64,000 nucleotides of DNA from Micrasema longulum. Taxonomy: Eukaryota; Arthropoda; Insecta; Trichoptera; Brachycentridae. Location: NCBI GenBank assembly GCA_022494885.1, contig JAGVSM010003677.1, positions 1 through 64,000 on the forward strand, given 5' to 3'. The notes under the pieces were generated by a model. That model saw nothing but the letters and a program-made list of their open reading frames with translations. It was not told where the DNA came from and did not search any database. Of this stretch, positions 32,045 to 42,000 are shown one piece after another (position 1 is the stretch's first letter; each line of letters begins with the position of its first letter). Position numbers and translations under genes: made by a program.

Positions 32045-32772
32045 CAGTAAATACAGGGTTTATAACCTCTTATTGACTGGTTTAAGTGGCCACACACGCT
32101 GTACAACATTTATGATTCTGCCTGTGTTTGAATTGATATATTTCTTAAATTTTTCCATTTGTTGATTTTTTGGGAAGTAAAAGCGCCAATACCTTATTGG
32201 TACGGACAGGTAAGACTCACCTGACTGAATAGGGAAATATCACTTTTTTTTACATTTTTAAAGTAATAAAGGTCTAAGAAATACAGTCCAATAAAAGTTT
32301 TTTTTTTGTAATTATTAGTAACATAAAAATACTTTTAAATTTGTAATTTTGAATTCCCGCAAAAACGATCATTTCATTGGCCACGCCCCTAATACTTCAC
32401 GATTCATGTTTTTTTGTTCCTGGCCATTTAAATTTATGAAGAACAATATCAAGAATTTTGACGTCGCAACAACTAAGGCCAAACACGTCGCGTTTTTCTA
32501 CGAACGTTTTTTTAATAAATTTATTTTTTTACATTTATATATGAAAACATTTCTCCACAATATCCATATCAGTATGGATCAAAATCAGTTTTGAAAATAC
32601 AATTAATTATTCTAAATCCTTTTCATATATTTTATCGGTATTCGTAGTATGTGATATTTCCCTATTATTTCACGTACATACTAGGCAACGCCTGATAATA
32701 TTTTTTAAATTTCTACTCTTTTTCTTGGACCAGTTGGCTAAATCAACAGTATTTTGAATATCTTTATTTAAT
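32045..32772 (+). repeat. Dispersed repeat family B copy interrupted by a MITE
   Basis: The left part (32045-32230) has CAGGGTTTATAACCTCTTAT, TGACTGGTTTAAGTGGCCAC, TTCTGCCTGTGTTTG and GTAAGACTCACCTGACTGAA. The right part (32663-32772) resumes with TATTTCACGTACATACTAGG then CAACGCC and ends at the CAGTATTTTGAATAT block. In uninterrupted copies these blocks are adjacent. Confidence 0.7.
32232..32662 (-). mobile_element. TA-flanked MITE inserted in family B (family H)
   Basis: Termini GGGAAATATCAC and GTGATATTTCCC are perfect inverted repeats, each bordered by TA (32230-32231 and 32663-32664), as for Tc1/mariner and pogo elements. The right 260 bp, read on the minus strand, match 58215-58470. 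Shared blocks are ACATACTAC(G/A)AATACCGATA, GTGGAGAAATGTTTTCATA, GAAAAACGCG and GTGTTTGGCCTT. Length 431 bp; no transposase. Confidence 0.8.
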
Positions 32773-32799
32773 TGTTGGGAAGTACCGGATTTTATATAC

Positions 32800-32885
32800 T
32801 ATATATAGTCTCAGTCCCATCACAAGTCAGAACTTTTAGTCCATGGAGTTGGGACTTATGTCTCAAATAATGTACAATAAATAAA
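32800..32885 (+). repeat. Repeat shared with 62145-62215
   Basis: AGTCTCAGTCCCATCACAAG, then CTTTTAGTCCATGGAGTTGG, then GACTTATGTCTCAAATAATG and TACAATAAAT. The same sequence is inverted at 62145-62215. AATAAATAAATA after the block suggests a retroelement 3' end. Confidence 0.6.
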
Positions 32886-33352
32886 TATAACAAAAGAGAT
32901 GGACTGATATCTATTAAATACCTACATACCACGATGAATTGAAAAACGCGCAGGATTTGAACTCGAAACACCTGTCTTGGAGTTATATTTCTAGCTTTCT
33001 AGTCATACCCAAATATAAACACGGCTGTCAAATGTATTACTTTTGATTAAAAATTGTGTAAGCGATCCGCCAATCAAGAAATAATGAAGATTGTATGTAA
33101 TATATAGAGGAACCGAAGTATACAATAATGCGTAAAATGAGGTTAATAGAAGCTCTAGGGTGATTTTTAAAAAAAATCCAAAATCACGCAATGAGGAAAT
33201 TAAGCTCTACGGGAAATTGGATATAAAAAATGTATTCTTATTCGCGGTAAAAATTAGAGCATTAAGTTGTAAGGCGAAGTTTCTTCAAAATGTATGAAAA
33301 AATAACAAAAGCGAACTACTTTGCAAGACGTCACTAGTTCTTTCGAATGTGA

Positions 33353-33428
33353 TTTTTCTTAAACCTGGGTGTTCTGTGATGTAATTCACCACTGTAATTG
33401 GGCCTCCTGGCCTGTTGTAGTGCAAAAA
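33353..33428 (+). mobile_element. SINE family S1, 3' half
   Basis: GTGATTTTTCTTAAACCTGG, GTGTTCTGTGATGTAATTCA, CCACTGTAATTGGGCCTCCT and GGCCTGTTGTAGTGCAAAAA follow the S1 body. The tRNA head is absent (5' truncation). Its A-rich tail abuts a family B end at 33432. Confidence 0.8.
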
Positions 33429-33431
33429 AAA

Positions 33432-33503
33432 TGCCTAGACTTCCATATTCCCTTATCTAAAATGTTCTCCCTCTCCGTTGTAATTTGTTATTACAGAAAA
33501 TTG
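33432..33503 (-). repeat. Dispersed repeat family B, terminal fragment
   Basis: ATGCCTAGACTTCCATATTC, CCTTATCTAAAATGTTCTCC and CTCTCCGTTGTAATTTG match 12955-13010 and 40955-41010. It is squeezed between two S1 SINE halves. Confidence 0.7.
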
Positions 33504-33536
33504 TTTATTTATCAGAACCCCAAAAGTTAATAATTT

Positions 33537-33612
33537 GATTTTTCTCAAGCCTGGGTGTTCTGTACTGTAATTTACCACTGTAATTAAGCCTTTTGACCAG
33601 TTGTGATATGAA
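33537..33612 (+). mobile_element. SINE family S1, second 3' half
   Basis: GATTTTTCTCAAGCCTGGGT, GTTCTGTACTGTAATTTACC, ACTGTAATTAAGCC and ACCAGTTGTGATATGAAAAA. It is more diverged than the neighbour at 33353 and also lacks the tRNA head. Confidence 0.7.
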
Positions 33613-33659
33613 AAAGTTTTTTTAGAACTTTGAAAATATTACAACCAACAATGGAAGTT

Positions 33660-33965
33660 TATCAACCGCCTCGGTACGTTCGTATCTACTGAATGCACTC
33701 TAGTCTTATACACCCCATTTTACAGTGGCTACGTAAATCATTTAGCTGGTCCGCACCTCTCATTAGTACGAGACGGGGCCACAGACAGCTGGCGCCAACC
33801 CCGCGTAGGAGCACCTTGCAATAAGAACGAATATTCGCGAGTCCCTACGTACCTGCATAAATTCATTACTGTACAGTGCAAGTACCTACACAGCTTACCT
33901 CAGAAAGCGACGTATCGCGACCGAAGAACTAAACGGAGACAAAATTCGGGGTAGGTGAATCCCGG
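33660..33965. promoter_or_regulatory. G+C-rich island, possible promoter or exon
   Basis: This 300-bp block is clearly richer in G+C and CpG than its surroundings (for example GAGACGGGGCCACAGACAGC and CGCCAACCCCGCGTAGGAGC). It matches no other part of the window. Possible donors are GGG|GTAGGT on the plus strand (about 33951) and GAG|GTAAGC on the minus strand (about 33900). No long frame. It could be a host promoter with a 5' exon, or an enhancer. Confidence 0.3.
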
Positions 33966-34575
33966 AAACAATATTTTAATCATTAATACAAGAAGCAATA
34001 TCACTTAATAATGTACAACAAAATAAGTAGAATGTGACAACGTTTTAAATTTTAAAATTTAACTGCAATAGACGCACAAGAAAAAAAACAGTAAAAAAGA
34101 GTTTTGTCATTTTTGCGTTTTCGTAAAAATGGAAGAATCGGGGTGCTTTAAGGCTGTAGTCAGGTAAAACGCACGTAAAATAAGGAAAACATACGATTTA
34201 GCCATTTTAAAAGGAATGTTTTTTTAATTGCGCAATAATAAAAAAAATGAAAAAACATGAATTAGATAAAAACAACAAGCTTAAAGGTATTTCTCTTAAA
34301 AAATATACATAAAAGTTTTATGTAACTAAAACATAATTTCTTTTACACCGGCAGATTACGTTATTTCAAATTTAGACTAAACTTAGGTATCTGGAATCTC
34401 AATAAAGACTAAGCATTGAACTAAAATTTGTTACGATAATTTGAAGATAATAAATTAAACATGAAAATGGCCGGAGCTAAATTTCAATTTTTTGTTTTTG
34501 AAAAGAAATGCAAGCATTTTAAATCACATACATTTTTGTGTCATTTTTGGTCACGACTTTACACTTATTAATTCA
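33966..34575. other. Unassigned AT-rich stretch
   Basis: No frame or matched repeat. Confidence 0.3.
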
Positions 34576-34660
34576 GAATGGCTGTAGTGCTGTGGAAGTG
34601 TCATGGTCTCTGGATCAGGAATTCAGAGAATCGAAGCCCGCTGTCCACCACAACTTGTTT
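34576..34660 (+). mobile_element. tRNA-derived SINE head (family S2), diverged
   Basis: GTAGTGCTGTGGAAGTGTCA, then GGTCTCTGGATCAGGAATTC and AGAGAATCGAAGCCCGCTGT, then CCACCACAACTTG. Alignment with 56222-56310 is through the B-box region and the CACAACTTG end. Confidence 0.5.
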
Positions 34661-37020
34661 GAAATATTTAGGTAAATTATAAAAACCGAAACATTTTCTA
34701 TTTATTCTTAAAATCTAGGGTACCGTCTCTTTTATTGTATTTAATATCTTGTGTCTTTTAAATGCAAAGTAAATTGTACATGTAGACTTAGTAGAAAGTT
34801 GTGCTTATTTCACCGTTCTATTTTCAAAAAAGATGAAGGGTAAAAAACAAACACAATTACAATATTCGTTATTTGTAGTGTAATTATAAAGTTAAGATTC
34901 CTATCCAAATATGAGACAAGAAACAAACGTTTATTGGTACCAAAGCTACTCATTGCCCTTCTATAGAGTAAATCAATACAAAAAAGATTTTTCCGGATTC
35001 AATTCATCTACGTTATGTCCAATTCCTGATACAATATATCGTAACGTCACATAATTAAACAAAAAACTTTAATGTTTTTTGCTGTATTCAGTTTACTTCT
35101 TTTCATTCCCAAAATAATCAATAAAATTGTATGAAACCTCCAAACAAAGCAACGTTGTTTACGCCAAAGAATGGCTATTGAACAAACAATTCAGGTACAT
35201 GGATATTATTTGAATACAAAAACCATTAGTTCAAACTATCACAAGGACATTTCCACCAAAACTTTGACAAAGGGATTTTCAATAAAATTAAACAACCTCA
35301 CACAAACAGGCAGATACGCAACACTTCATAAGCAATAAATGAATGGTATATTTTTTTGTATGTAAAGGGTAAATTACAGTAGCTTTTATTTGTACAAAAT
35401 AAATTAATGCACAATACACAAAAACAGTATCTTACAACGAACCAAAAACAGACTAGTATGAATTGTATTTGTTTTTTTTTAATATTTTACATGCCGTATT
35501 ATTTTTTATAACAGCCGTTTTCAGAAGGCACATAGAGTCTGTACATGTAAGATGCATTACTTCTATTACATGCATAGAATGTGAGATCGGAAAAAGAGTT
35601 TGGAAGGGAAAACAGGAAGCGGATCCAGGAAAAGGGGAGAAGGAAAGGTGAAAAATTATGGTTCTAAGGAAATACTAACGTTTTAGGAATTTCTTAAAAA
35701 ATGACTAAAGAGGGTGCATTTTTCACATGAAAACGTGTTTCATTCTTTAAAAACCTTTAACAGAAAAGGAATTGCTGTAGAGGAATCTAGGAATTATAAG
35801 TTTTCTCTACTGAGAATGGCGAAGCGTTGGATCATGATCGGAAAGTTATATATTACTTTACAACTAATCTATGGTAGTCTTTAAGTAAAAAAAATTATGA
35901 AAATTATGTTTTTTAATTAATAAAAATCAAGCCTCCATTACAATTGTTAAGATTTTCATTTGCTGAACTTTTTATCTCTACATGATTGTATTAGTTTTAA
36001 TATCTGTAACTTTGTTATTAATTTACCCCTGTTTACCGTTCTTTTCCTGTCACTAAGATAATCTCGATATGATCTACAAATCATAATAAATATGTTGTTA
36101 AAAAGAAATGATAATTTTATGCATTAGTTCTGCGTGTTTATGATTTATAAACTGGCACTTCGTTAAAATTAATTACTGCAGCAATTCAAAGATCCTTACT
36201 ATTCGGTGTGGTTGTTAACTCGCATAGTTTCTGTAAAGAAATGTGTTTAAGCATGGTAAAAATCAATTTAATTGTATTTATACGTAAATATTGGATCCTC
36301 AAATCAACCGACTAAACTATAAAATCGTCTGCAAAGATCATCCTTGCCGAAAAGATAATTTCAGTACCTGAAAAAATAAGACTAAAATGTCATCTATTTT
36401 TATTAGCTTTAGATTTGTACAATAATTTTTTTGGTTGAGCAATTAATTTTTGGTAAAAATATAATAAGCCTTGTATATTAGCAGTATGTTGTCGGTATCC
36501 AGAATTGATATATCTGTGAAATAGAACCATAATCCTGGACGAGTATTTTCAATTGCTGCTTTTATTTGGGAAATATCAAAATAGAAACGTCCATAATTTA
36601 ACTTTGATAATTGTTTTTTATCTATTTTTAAATTTTTTCAATGAACATGAGCCATTCATATCATGTACTTTTCAATGTTTATTATAGACAAGAGCCATTC
36701 ACATATATAGTTAACAAAACTTCCTTGGTTGATAATTAATTCAATAATGCCCACCATTTTCCATTTAAAAGTTGACTTGACCAAGAATACAAATTCGGTA
36801 GTTCAAGACCACTACCCACTACCTTAGACACAAGGCCCTCTAAGAAATTTTAACATGATTGTATTGTGCAAAGATAAACACTCAAATGCTGAAATAATAT
36901 TACATATCTCTATAATACGTTGGACATAATTTTACTTTCATTTATAATTTATTATAGTTAAAACAACTGTTCTAAAAATAATAACAAATTAAGAACAATT
37001 TTAGGCCGTTATTAGTAAAG
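34661..37020. other. Unassigned stretch, 2.4 kb
   Basis: AT-rich sequence with one unrecognised short frame (35463-35651, +). A lysine-glycine-rich patch near 35590-35650 comes from purine-rich sequence. Nothing was matched elsewhere in the window. Confidence 0.3.
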
Positions 37021-37023
37021 CTC

Positions 37024-37632
37024 CGTGGGTCAGAAAATAATACAGGGTCTAGTGCAAGATTTGACCTAATGACTATTGTATCGTTTAATACACAAATTGG
37101 GTGAAATCTGTAGTTTAATTCAAAAAAATTAGAACACATCCTATTTTTCAACAAACATTAGAACCAAGATCCGCGAGCGCATCTCACACCGGTGATACTG
37201 TAAACTGTCAACTTCAGCTGTCAACGCGTATTTGTTGGTACTTGTGTTGCTTTATTTATCATGTGTCTTATTTGTTTCACTGCGCTTTTTCACTTCATGC
37301 TCTCCTTTCTTTTCCGGAAATAATGATTTTCAATAAAGTTCACAATTCATGTTATTTTAAAAACCTGATATTGACTGTTAATTATTGAATGCAGAATAAT
37401 ATATTGGTGACTGTCAGTAGTCGCATCGTCACAAGATAGCTCGTTTTGTCAACTGTGAAACTGCCCGTTATCTGTCATGGCGCTGAAAACATCTACGCAC
37501 TGCGCATGCTTAAGCGGAATTTTCTATTCTAGAATCACTGCCGTGTAAAAGAGCAAATAATATGGCACAAGATTTGCTTAATAATTATTGCCCAAGAAAC
37601 TACATAAGATTTTGTGTCATTTTCTGACCCGT
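37024..37632. mobile_element. Family E MITE, full length
   Basis: The left end CCGTGGGTCAGAAAATAA and the right end (inverse of ATACGGGTCAGAAAATGA) form the terminal repeat. Subterminal GTGCAAGATTT and its counterpart near 37573 also mirror each other. The arms separately match 5700-6035 and 30335-30565, which defines a family of about 610 bp with no transposase. An internal GCATGCGCAGTGCGTAGATG block is shared with the 30.3-kb copy. Confidence 0.7.
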
Positions 37633-38108
37633 ATATTGCGACTTTTAGTGATAATATCGGTGGTAAAAAGACCAAGGGTCTGATGCCAAAATTGAGTAAT
37701 ACATCTCATATAACACTTTTCTCAGAATTTTGCTGCGTCGAATAAGCCGACACCCATGGATACCCCACGAAAATATTGGCATTTACATCAAAGACCCTCT
37801 TGTACGACATTCATAAAATCAACGGATCTATATTACAAAATTTTATTATTTTTCTAAATTGTTTAAGTACCTATATATTAAAATCTGTTAGTGGTATTTA
37901 TCCTTTATCCAGCAATGCGGAGAAAAGGGCAGAAGAAGAAGAAGAATAATAACATATTTTGTTTTATTTACTTATAATTTTAAAAACCTGTTAGGGTTAT
38001 ACAAACTATAAACATATATTATAAGGCCAAGTCATATGACGTCCTCTCTACGAATAGTCAGTGTAGTAATTATGTGCTTTTAATGTTGATTTTAAATTAT
38101 AAAAAAAG
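37633..38108. other. Unassigned stretch with GAA microsatellite
   Basis: An AGAAGAAGAAGAAGAAT run at 37935-37950, preceded by CCAGCAATGCGGAGAAAAGG, resembles the 3' terminus of a LINE ending in a short microsatellite. No coding part is left. Confidence 0.35.
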
Positions 38109-38790
38109 TTTTTTTTTTTTTATTTTTTTTTTATTTAAATTTTATTGATAAATCCTTACATTTAACAAAATGTTTTCACTTTTAAAATTCACATTCTACT
38201 GTAAATAATAATATTTTTAACATCTTTTGTAAAGGTTGTCTGAGTCTTTTGTTTAGTTTTGTCTGGTAGTTTATTGTATAATTTCAGTCCATGGTTTATA
38301 AGTCTCGATTGTCCTTTTCTCGTTTTAAAAGATTGTATATGATATTTTTCTAATATTCTCGTATTGTGTTCATGTGTTTACTACAATTTTTTTCAAGTTT
38401 TAATTCTTCGTCTACAATTACATCAGTGGCTAATTTATGAATAAATTTTAAAGATTCTAGTTAAAAGAGTTCAGTTACGTTTAATTGTTTAGTTTGTTCA
38501 AAAAGTTCTTTAGTTGCTGTTAGATAGGGAAGATCATATACTAACTTTAATATTTTATTTTGCTGTCTTTGTAGTCTGTTTATGTCATTTTGATATCCTG
38601 TTTCCCATAGTAGTTGCATATAACATATTTTAGTTTTTACATATGCTTCATACATTAAAAATTTTTCCTTTATTGGAACAAAGTTTTTGATTTTAGAAAA
38701 ATAGACTCGATAAAGTCGCCACTTCGCTAATTAAATTGTTGATATGAATTGTCCATGTCAATTGTCTGTCTATTGTTAGTCCTAGTTAGT
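38109..38790 (-). pseudogene. 5'-truncated LINE, reverse transcriptase C-terminal region
   Basis: Read on the minus strand. An LTIDRQLTWTIHINNL segment (from 38785) is followed after a frameshift by RVYFSKIKNFVPIKEKFLMY, EAYVKTKICYMQLLWETGYQ and INRLQRQQNKILKLVYDLPY. After a stop come HIQSFKTRKGQSRLINHGLK and LYNKLPDKTK. This is the standard order of the post-palm and C-terminal part of CR1/jockey-like LINEs. It ends in a poly-A run (poly-T at 38109-38137 on the plus strand), so the 3' end is intact. The relative at 40060-40275 lies in the same orientation. Confidence 0.75.
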
Positions 38791-39191
38791 TAGGCTAATG
38801 TTAGCCATTGTAGGTAATTATTTATGTTTAAAGCATTAACTTTGTGGTCAAACATTTTAACTAATGTTAGTAAATGTTAGTATATAACGACGTGCCCGAT
38901 TGGTTAGTGTCCATTTATCTATAAATGATTTTGAAATTGAACTTGATACCATTAAACAAATTGCTTTAAATAACGGCTATACTGTCTAATTAATTGATAC
39001 CCTTTTAAATAGAAAACTAAAACAAAAATCAATAAGCAAATTTTGATATCCCACTATAAATGCCGATAAAGATAATACTTGTAAATGGAGGAGAATTTTA
39101 TATGTAAATAAACCTCAATCAAAATTCTCATTAAAAAATATTTATCCTGGATTTTACACTAAAAATAATATTGGAAAGTTACTAATAAAGA

Positions 39192-39506
39192 GATAATATT
39201 AATTGTAAAGATAAAAGTGATATATTTGACAACTCAGAAGTTTATCAACTCCAATGCAGCTCATGCCCATCGAGATACATTGGGAGAACGTCACGTAGCT
39301 TCAATATTCGCATTAATAAACACATAAGATGTTTAAATAATAATAATTTTACAGAGTTTGTTAATAATCTTATAACTTCAAATCACGATTTTGATAAAGA
39401 TAAACGAGTAAAAAAATTACATTCAAATGATAAAAAAGAACTTAAATTAAATAATATGAAGATTTTTTACATAAAAAAAGCCTTGAAAAATGATATTCCC
39501 AAATAA
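39192..39506 (+). pseudogene. GIY-YIG endonuclease domain of a Penelope-like element
   Basis: An open run of 104 codons ends in TAA at 39504-39506. It contains EVYQLQCSSCPSRYIGRTSR and SFNIRINKHIR. This is the GIY-YIG core, with the first tyrosine in VYQL, the second in RYIG, and the conserved arginine. A paired-cysteine C-x-x-C follows the first motif, as in the copy at 28070. A lysine-rich tail follows. There is no in-frame start, and the upstream part is frameshifted. Confidence 0.8.
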
Positions 39507-39762
39507 ATAATCATATACCTTTTCAGTATAGCCCAATTTTTTAATTAAAAATTGACCAATAGGGTAACCCCACCTCTACCCCCCTCCCTTACAACTCCCT
39601 ACCAATTCTTCCATTTAACATTAAATATTTTTTAATTAATCTTAATGCATGTTTAGACATGGTGGTGTTCACATCTATAAATCTGCATGTGATTTATGTA
39701 TTTTTGGAAATATTATTTATATACTACTGTGATGGTGAAGGTATTTGCATGTTGGTGTAGTG

Positions 39763-39808
39763 AGTGTCCTGACGAAGAGACGGGTACGTCTTAAAACCGG
39801 TAGACTAA
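39763..39808 (+). ncRNA. Hammerhead ribozyme motif with intact CTGACGA box
   Basis: CTGACGA (39769-39775) keeps the consensus CTGANGA. After one extra A, stem II pairs GAGACG (39777-39782) with CGTCTT (39787-39792) over GGTA. The GAAA box has become AAAA (39793-39796). Stem III is the minimal ACC/GGT, and the cleavage triplet GTA ends at 39802. Stem I retains only about 3 bp. Compared with the fold at 31073, stem II differs at several pairs but still pairs, and that supports a selected structure before decay. Confidence 0.6.
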
Positions 39809-40059
39809 AAAAGTCGGTAAGTGGTTTTATACTAATATTCACTAACATTGGTCATTGTAGTTAAGTCCATTGTACTGTATTTTTTGTCATGGTATTATTT
39901 ATTTCTGGAACACAATAATATTTGTGTATATTTTATTACTGTTATTTCGTCGTCTTGTATGTTTCCCAATCTGATTTTCTGCACAATTTTCAGCGTCTTA
40001 ATTTTCGTCAACTATTTTATGTCAAACTATTTTCGTACAGTTCAGTGGTAGAAGTCAAG

Positions 40060-40275
40060 TAGGGTAAGTTGTATGTTGGTTTTATGGTTTTATTTTGTTG
40101 TCTTTGTACCCTTGTTATGTCTGTCTTGTTACCGGTTCTACAGAAGGCGATCATGTAGCTCAGTTTGCTTTTAACATAAGCTTCGTATATCATATTATTT
40201 TACCTTTTCCTTTATCCTTTATTGCCCTAATCGTTTTCCATAGCACCTGCCTTACCGACATTATTTTGAAATTGA
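40060..40275 (-). pseudogene. LINE reverse transcriptase fragment related to 38109-38790
   Basis: Read on the minus strand, it gives MIYEAYVKSKLSYMIAFCRT, then GNKTDITRVQRQQNKTIKP. This is clearly homologous to the YEAYVKTK...INRLQRQQNKILK part of the neighbouring LINE. Only this short piece is present. The plus frames at 39848-40292 are shadows. Confidence 0.7.
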
Positions 40276-40494
40276 TTCAATTTTATTTTTAAAAAAAAGT
40301 TTCAGAAAGAAAATTTCTGTGTTTATACTTTTTTTTTTAAAATAGTTATTATATCTGTATTACCGAGAGACGACAGATAATATTTGGTGTTCATACGGGT
40401 TTTCGCATGGTCCTAACTTCCATAACTAACAATTTATGAACAACAACACAAACGATGGGGACACGCCAATTGTGAACCCAGTGTTAAATAAAAT

Positions 40495-41030
40495 ACAACA
40501 ATATTTTGAGTTTGTCCAAATTTTTGTACACAAAAACTGGAATCAACTCCCTGGGGAGCTGTTAACATTTGCATATTAAAACGTTAAGATGTTCTTCATC
40601 TCTGTTGTAATATGTTAATGTTAACAGCTCCCCGGGGAGTTGAATCAAGTCTTTGTCTACAAAAATTTGCACAAACTCAAAATATTGTTGATAAATTCAC
40701 CTGGTCCACGAAGAAGTATAGAAATTTAAAATATAAAATGTTCAGGCGTAGCCTAGTATGCAGGTGAAATAATTCAATTAGATGAAACACACCCGTAAAT
40801 AAATGTTTCAGCTCTTTAACTTCACAAACATCAACAGATGAAAGAATTGAAGGAATGTAGATGTTTAAATATGGGCAGAATGGTGAATGTTACACAGTGT
40901 GTGAAGTGGCCACTTAAACCAGCCAATTACAGGTCATAAGCCCTGTAGATGCCTAGACTTCTATATAACCTTCTCTAAAATGTTCTTCATCTCTGTTGTA
41001 ATATTTCAATAAAATTATTGCTCTAGTGTA
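40495..41030 (-). repeat. Dispersed repeat family B, unit plus inverted terminal duplication
   Basis: A complete inverted unit (40655-41020) is preceded by a second family B end in the opposite orientation. CAATATTTTGAGTTTGTCCA at 40498 mirrors CAAACTCAAAATATTG at 40673. GGGGAGCTGTTAACATT at 40553 mirrors AATGTTAACAGCTCCCCGGG at 40617. ATGTTCTTCATCTCTGTTGT then AATAT occurs twice in direct orientation (near 40590 and 40980). The result is a palindromic head structure of about 190 bp. Confidence 0.7.
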
Positions 41031-41744
41031 AAAATCCAGGGAGAAAATATTGAAATACGTTTGTAGTCAGGCCGGGTATCCTCTTAATGATTCGGCTGAT
41101 TTTCTTGATAAAAATAAGTAACTCATAAGGTTTTTAATGTTTTTTGCCTTTTTCAAAGTGTGAAATAACGCATTATCTACATACTCGTATATATTCTTGT
41201 TCATTAAGTCACTTATAATTAACATAATTATATTGCATAATGCAGAAAGTCAGTTTATATTATTAACATCAGACAGCACGTAAGCTAATACCACTTACAA
41301 ATTACCTAACGTGAAGTACTCGACATTACAAATCATAATTATAATATCTGTATTTTATCATTTCGTCTGCGTAGGCTAAGCTGTCAAATTACGTCCAGTG
41401 AGTGTTTCAAAAAGGCCTTTGTCGTTGGTATTAAATCGTTTCTTAAATCCAGACAAGTAATTAACATCAAAGATCTCATTAATTAAAAACCTTACCATCC
41501 ATTCGTTAGAGGAAAAAGAGCCTTGAGATTCCTGGTACTAATTCATGCTTTTGTTTTGTCGAAATGAAAGAGGAAATCGATTTTAGCGAATTATGAAAAA
41601 ATTCTGCAGTTATTTCTATGTATTTAGGTAAGATATTTATTTTATTTATCCGTATCCCGGCGAACGAAGAAAACGGTTACGTGTGTGAAATTCAAACAGA
41701 ATTATTGACAAGTGTTTTCGACTCGATTAAAAAAAAAGATTAAT
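41031..41744. other. Unassigned stretch
   Basis: AT-rich; no frame or matched repeat. Confidence 0.3.
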
Positions 41745-41885
41745 CAGCCTCGAGGTGTCCTTCGGTTCGATTCCCGCCAGAATCGACGTGAGATATTTGT
41801 TTAAAGGGTCTTACTTAACAGTACTTTCGATGTGTTCCTACAGCAAAGACAAGCTGTATGTTCTGTAACTTGAATTATAAAAATA
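41745..41885 (+). mobile_element. SINE family S3, truncated
   Basis: CTCGAGGTGTCCTTCGGTTC, then GATTCCCGCCAGAATCGACG and a GAGATATTTGTTTAAAGGGT block follow the 7423 copy from its B box onward. The A-box part is missing. Confidence 0.6.
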
Positions 41886-41898
41886 AAACTTTTTTTTT

Positions 41899-42000
41899 AT
41901 TGGTTGGTTGGAAGAAATTGCCATTTGGCAATAAGCCCGCCAATGTACAAATAACATTATTTACAAAAAGTTAAATAAATAAATAATGGTATACTATATC
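41899..42000. repeat. LINE-tail-like repeat with GCCATTTGGC palindrome
   Basis: GGAAGAAATTGCCATTTGGC then AATAAGCCCGCCAATGTACA, ending with TTAAATAAATAAATAATGG. Related sequence is at 44265-44335 and, inverted and shorter, at 62345-62370 (TTGCCTAAGGCAATTTCTTC). I associate this motif with 3' regions of lepidopteran LINEs, by recall only. Confidence 0.5.

Larger units (their letters stand above)
38910..39845 (+). mobile_element. Penelope-like element, second copy
   Basis: The reading frame starts in a linker with IELDTIKQIALNNGYTV, then a stop, NRKLKQKS, another stop, and RRILYVNKPQSKFSLKNIYP followed by NNIGKLLI. A frameshift leads into the GIY-YIG endonuclease (39192-39506). The terminal region with a hammerhead-like fold is at 39763-39808. 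The catalytic reverse transcriptase is missing. It adjoins the minus-strand LINE at 38790. Confidence 0.75.
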
